DNA of 8,459 nucleotides from Gammaproteobacteria bacterium. GTDB taxonomy: Bacteria; Pseudomonadota; Gammaproteobacteria; Xanthomonadales; Wenzhouxiangellaceae. The DNA is taken from the NCBI GenBank assembly GCA_003561495.1, contig PWWM01000032.1, forward strand, positions 1 to 8,459. Direction: 5' to 3'. The position numbers were made by a program, and so were the translations under genes. Below, piece by piece: positions 5,391 to 8,459 of this stretch. Below the pieces are notes generated by a model, which worked only from the letters and a program-made list of their open reading frames with translations, was not told the origin of the DNA and did no database searches. Every line of letters starts with the position of its first letter. The first letter of the stretch is position 1.

Positions 5391-7379
5391 ATGACTTTTA
5401 GAAACGCCCTGTCGTTTGCCCTGCTGATTCTTGCGTTGCCATTGACCACCCTGGCCCAACCCGGACCCGGCGAAGGCCCGGATGAAAATCTAGAGGCCAT
5501 TGAACCGGAAGCCGAAGCGCTCCGAGTCGGTCTGGCCGGCGATTACCCGGCCGATATCGCCCGCTTTCTGCTGGCCCAGGGCGTACAAGGCGCCTCCCTG
5601 TCTCCGACCGGCGAGTATGTGGCCGTGAGATCCCTGGTCACCGGCGAACCGCAAGTCTGGCTCGTGCCGGCGTCCGGCGGCCAGCCGCGCCAATTGACCT
5701 TCGGGAACGGTGTGACGTTCTTCCACTGGGCGCACGATGGTCAGAGCTTGTTCTACGGGGCCGACAACGACGGCGATGAACAGGAGGCCTACTATCGCAT
5801 CAGCCTGGACGGAAAGCGCGAGCAACGGGTGTTGCCGGCCCAGCCCGGCGCGTTTCGCCAGTTTGGCGCCGTATTGCCGGACAACCGCGGCATCGTATTT
5901 GCATCCACCGAGCGCACCGGCCTGCATTTCGACATTTACGTGCTGGATCTCCAATCCGGTGAGCAACGCAAGGTATTCGAAGGCGAGTACGCCTGGTGGC
6001 CGCGTTCTCTGTCTCCCGATGGACGGCAACTGATCATGACCCAGGCTGTCGGTGAAGACTCCAACAACCTGTATCTGCTCGACCTGGAATCCGGCGACAA
6101 GCATGTCCTGGCCAAACCCGAGCGACGTGCCAATACCCAGGACGGCGGCTTTGCCTGGAGCATGGACGGCCGGGCCGTGTATCACACCTCCAACAAGGAC
6201 CGCGAGTTCCGTGCCCTGGTGCGTCGCAACCTGGCCGACAACGAAGTGGAAATCCTGGTCGAGGTCGATCATGACATCGACAACGTGCAGTTGTGTGGCC
6301 CGGACCGGCGCTACCTGTTATGGACCACCAATGAGGACGGATTTTTCCATCTGCATGGCCGTGACCTGCACGATGATCGGGCGCTCGATATTCCGGAGCT
6401 GGCCGAAGGGGTTTACTCACTGTCGTGCCCCGGTGAAAGCACCCGCGTCAGCATCGTGGTCAATGGCTGGGCCACGCCCGGTGACCTGGTGGTCTGGGAC
6501 CTGGAATCCGGCCGGACCCGCACCGTCTGGGCCAGTAACCTGGCCGGGCTGGATCCTGAACGTCTGGTGCGCCCGGAAAGCATCCGCATGCCGGCGCGTG
6601 ATGGGGTGACCTTGCAGGGCCTGCTGTTCCTTCCGCATGAAGAAGCCCGTGTCGACGACCGCCCGCCCCCGGTGGTCTTCGATGTCCACGGTGGCCCCAC
6701 CTCGCAGGCGATGACCCAATACAACGGCGCCATGCAGTACCTGCTCAATCGCGGCATCGCCGTGTTCCGACCGAACATCCGTGGTTCGACTGGCTTTGGC
6801 CACAACTATGTCACCCTCGATGACCGAGAAAAACGTCTCGACAGCATTCGCGACCTGGTGGACATGCTCGAATTTCTGCGCGAGGACGGCCGGGTCGATG
6901 CCGACCGGGCCATCGTGCGCGGTGGTTCCTATGGCGGCTACGCGGTCAACGCCGTACTGGCCAACCATCCCGGACACTTCATCGCCGGGGTGTCCCTGTA
7001 CGGCGTGGCCGACTGGGTCACCGCACTGGAAGTGGCCGCACCGGCCCTGAAGGCCACCGACCTGATCGAGTACGGCGATATCAATGACCCCGAATGGCGC
7101 GAGTTCTACAAGGTCAATTCACCGATCCGCCAGGCCGACCAGATCGATGTGCCGGTGCTCTACTCACACGGCGTCAATGACCGCCGGGTCGAAATCTATG
7201 AAACCGAGGTCATGGTTCGGACCCTGCGCGACAATGACATCGACGCGCCCTACATCCGCTTCCGCGACGAAGGCCACGGCTGGCGTCGCATGTCCAACCG
7301 GCTGTTCTACCATCGTCGTGAGGCGGAATTCATGGAAGAGCAACTGGGACTGTCGGAACCTGCGACCGACGACGATTAA
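5391..7379 (+). CDS. Exported S9 family peptidase (prolyl oligopeptidase / acylaminoacyl peptidase type)
   Basis: The 662-residue precursor is a serine peptidase expected to cleave short peptides in the periplasm or outside the cell. Residues 1-22 form a signal peptide (FALLILALPLTTLA then Gln23). Residues about 55-390 contain WD40/TolB-like beta-propeller repeats, with recurrent SPTGEYVA, SPDGRQL and WSMDGRAVY blade motifs that gate access to the active site. Residues about 395-650 are the alpha/beta hydrolase domain: oxyanion DVHGGP (431-436), nucleophile GGSYGG (Ser513), Asp597 in HGVND and His629 in DEGHGW. All three catalytic residues are present and the length is typical. The same frame is open to TTG 5346, but ATG 5391 starts the signal peptide and follows the promoter at a sensible distance; the ribosome site is weak. 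Whether it acts as dipeptidyl, acylaminoacyl or oligopeptidase cannot be decided here. Confidence 0.93.
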   Translation: MTFRNALSFALLILALPLTTLAQPGPGEGPDENLEAIEPEAEALRVGLAGDYPADIARFLLAQGVQGASLSPTGEYVAVRSLVTGEPQVWLVPASGGQPRQLTFGNGVTFFHWAHDGQSLFYGADNDGDEQEAYYRISLDGKREQRVLPAQPGAFRQFGAVLPDNRGIVFASTERTGLHFDIYVLDLQSGEQRKVFEGEYAWWPRSLSPDGRQLIMTQAVGEDSNNLYLLDLESGDKHVLAKPERRANTQDGGFAWSMDGRAVYHTSNKDREFRALVRRNLADNEVEILVEVDHDIDNVQLCGPDRRYLLWTTNEDGFFHLHGRDLHDDRALDIPELAEGVYSLSCPGESTRVSIVVNGWATPGDLVVWDLESGRTRTVWASNLAGLDPERLVRPESIRMPARDGVTLQGLLFLPHEEARVDDRPPPVVFDVHGGPTSQAMTQYNGAMQYLLNRGIAVFRPNIRGSTGFGHNYVTLDDREKRLDSIRDLVDMLEFLREDGRVDADRAIVRGGSYGGYAVNAVLANHPGHFIAGVSLYGVADWVTALEVAAPALKATDLIEYGDINDPEWREFYKVNSPIRQADQIDVPVLYSHGVNDRRVEIYETEVMVRTLRDNDIDAPYIRFRDEGHGWRRMSNRLFYHRREAEFMEEQLGLSEPATDDD

Positions 7380-7411
7380 GTTGCGATTACGAGCAGCGGA
7401 GTTGCCGCGAC

Positions 7412-8272
7412 ATGCCTCATGATCAACCGGTGGTCGAAGTCGAGGCCACCGATGGCCATCGCTTCGAGCTGATTCATGTTCGGGCCGACAGGCCTCGGCA
7501 GGCCTGGTTGTTCTTTCCCGGCATGGGCATGACCGCCCGCCAGTACATTGACTTTGCCCGTGTGCTGGCCGATGAAGAATCCGAAGTGTTCATCCATGAA
7601 TGGCGCGGCCTGGGTTCATCCAGTCTGCGCGCTGGTCGTGATTGCGACTGGGGTTACCGTGAGCTGCTCGAGCATGACCTGCTGGCCGTGCTGGATCAGG
7701 TCCTGGAAACCTCGAACGCATCGACCCTGTATCTGGCCGGACACAGTCTGGGATCGCAGTTCGCCTGCATGCTGACCGGCCTGCGCCCGGATCCAATCTC
7801 TGGACTCGTGTTGATTGCCGGCGGGGCGCCGCGCTGGCAGAGCTTTCCATCACTGAAAGGACTGCCCTTGTACCTGGGGTTCTGGGCGATGCCGGCCATT
7901 GCCAGGGTTGTGGGGCATTATCCTGGTCGTCAATTGGGCTTCGCCGGTCGCGAGGCACGCCGGGTCATGGCCGACTGGTCACGCAGCGGCCGAACCGGCC
8001 GCTATGCGTTCCCCGATGTCGACCACGATCTCGAGGCCGCCATGGCCGAGCTTGATGTGCCGGTGCTGGGCTTGCGCATGGAAGCCGACTGGTTCGTGCC
8101 CGAGGCTTCGCTGGATTGGTTGATGGGCAAGCTGGGGGATGGTCGTAAAACCACCGAGATCGTGACGTCAAGTGCCATGGGTATTGAGGCGGATCACTAC
8201 AGCTGGATGAAATCACCGGATGTCACCGTTGACGCAATCAGGCGTTGGCGGGATTCTTGCTCGAAAGAATAG
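7412..8272 (+). CDS. Cytoplasmic alpha/beta hydrolase, COG4757-like (serine aminopeptidase S33 fold)
   Basis: The 286-residue protein has no signal peptide. The nucleophile elbow is GHSLG (110-114, Ser112), the acid is most likely Asp226 in MEADWFVP and the base His262 in ADHYSW, with FPGMGM (35-40) forming the oxyanion side. The middle region (LYLGFWAMPAIARVVGHYPG, then QLGF) resembles COG4757 predicted hydrolases, whose substrate is unknown. GGAG at 7398-7401, ten bases before ATG 7412, is the clearest Shine-Dalgarno in the window and fixes the start. The gene lies 32 bases after the S9 peptidase with no terminator between, so the two probably share the promoter at 5326. A short-chain ester or peptide substrate is possible; the sequence does not decide. 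Confidence 0.85.
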   Translation: MPHDQPVVEVEATDGHRFELIHVRADRPRQAWLFFPGMGMTARQYIDFARVLADEESEVFIHEWRGLGSSSLRAGRDCDWGYRELLEHDLLAVLDQVLETSNASTLYLAGHSLGSQFACMLTGLRPDPISGLVLIAGGAPRWQSFPSLKGLPLYLGFWAMPAIARVVGHYPGRQLGFAGREARRVMADWSRSGRTGRYAFPDVDHDLEAAMAELDVPVLGLRMEADWFVPEASLDWLMGKLGDGRKTTEIVTSSAMGIEADHYSWMKSPDVTVDAIRRWRDSCSKE

Positions 8273-8459
8273 CCTTCACGCGCACTGAGTCCTCGAACCC
8301 GTTATCAAGACTTGCTGTCGCGGAAACAGAAGAGAACACCACAGAGTCGTCAGTCCGTGATCGGTCAAATACCACCCAATGCGACAGGTAGGAGTAGATT
8401 GAGAACGGTGGTGGTGGCTTCGATCTGGCTCCACCATCAACCAACTCCCAACCGACAAG
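8273..8459. other. 3' flanking region without a supported gene
   Basis: This stretch is visibly less GC-rich than the genes before it. A minus-strand frame (about 72 codons) is open from the right edge to 8238 and overlaps the 3' end of the hydrolase by 35 bases. Its translation (LVGWELVDGG, then SYLSHWVVFD) has no domain I know and no ATG, so I do not call it. A weak plus-strand stem (8409-8417 with 8431-8439, one G-U pair, 13-base loop) is present without a T-run. The right edge contains CAACC/CAACTCCC motifs of the kind seen in short intergenic repeats. No convincing terminator for the hydrolase gene is visible. Confidence 0.4.

Noticed and set aside
5490..6272. A 260-codon minus-strand open frame
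   Set aside because: It is antisense to the beta-propeller part of the S9 peptidase and has no recognisable domain or start context.
7985..8003. Perfect inverted repeat AGCGGCCG-AAC-CGGCCGCT that could be a terminator stem
   Set aside because: It lies inside the last hydrolase gene, encodes ordinary residues (RSGRTGR), and no T-run follows. Such stems are common by chance in GC-rich coding sequence.
8238..8444. A minus-strand frame of 68 codons beginning at a TTG
   Set aside because: It overlaps the 3' end of the hydrolase gene, has no ATG, no ribosome site and no domain I know. It may be part of something to the right, but this window does not support a gene.

Overview
The window looks like chromosomal DNA from a GC-rich, Gram-negative bacterium, most likely a free-living gammaproteobacterium. 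The support is strong GC bias in third codon positions, export signals on two large periplasmic or secreted hydrolases, and a bacterial wax-ester/triacylglycerol synthase. A lineage near Wenzhouxiangella or the Xanthomonadales is only a guess. There are six complete genes on the plus strand and one gene on the minus strand that runs off the left edge. I see no rRNA, tRNA, CRISPR array, transposase or phage gene.

Layout: 1-1264 (minus) is the N-terminal 421 residues of an exported zinc-dependent metalloprotease of the DUF5118/DUF5117/DUF4953 type, cut just before its expected catalytic HExxH motif. A 108-base divergent intergenic region (1265-1372) follows, holding a perfect 15-base palindrome and weak promoter-like boxes. 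Then come three closely spaced plus-strand genes: a WS/DGAT acyltransferase (1373-2734), an HSL-type alpha/beta hydrolase (2791-3705), and a hemerythrin-domain protein with a phasin-like C-terminal half (3702-4583), whose start overlaps the hydrolase stop as ATGA. After a gap of about 100 bases containing a hairpin over the next start codon lies a polytopic membrane protein of unknown function (4686-5270). A near-ideal extended -10 promoter (5326-5334) then precedes an exported S9 prolyl-oligopeptidase-family peptidase (5391-7379). A cytoplasmic alpha/beta hydrolase resembling COG4757 (7412-8272) follows 32 bases downstream with a clear Shine-Dalgarno. The last 187 bases hold no gene I can support.

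How the genes may work together: the first plus-strand trio reads as a neutral-lipid storage module. WS/DGAT would make wax esters or triacylglycerol, the HSL-type enzyme could cleave esters or lipids, and the hemerythrin/phasin-like protein could sit on the granule surface and bind oxygen, iron or NO. This is inference from domain content and gene order. The S9 peptidase and the divergent metalloprotease both fit extracytoplasmic protein or peptide degradation but are separate transcription units. The most notable items are the hemerythrin-phasin-like fusion, its operon context, the start-codon hairpin at 4664-4690 and the uncharacterised membrane protein with charged residues inside its predicted membrane segments.
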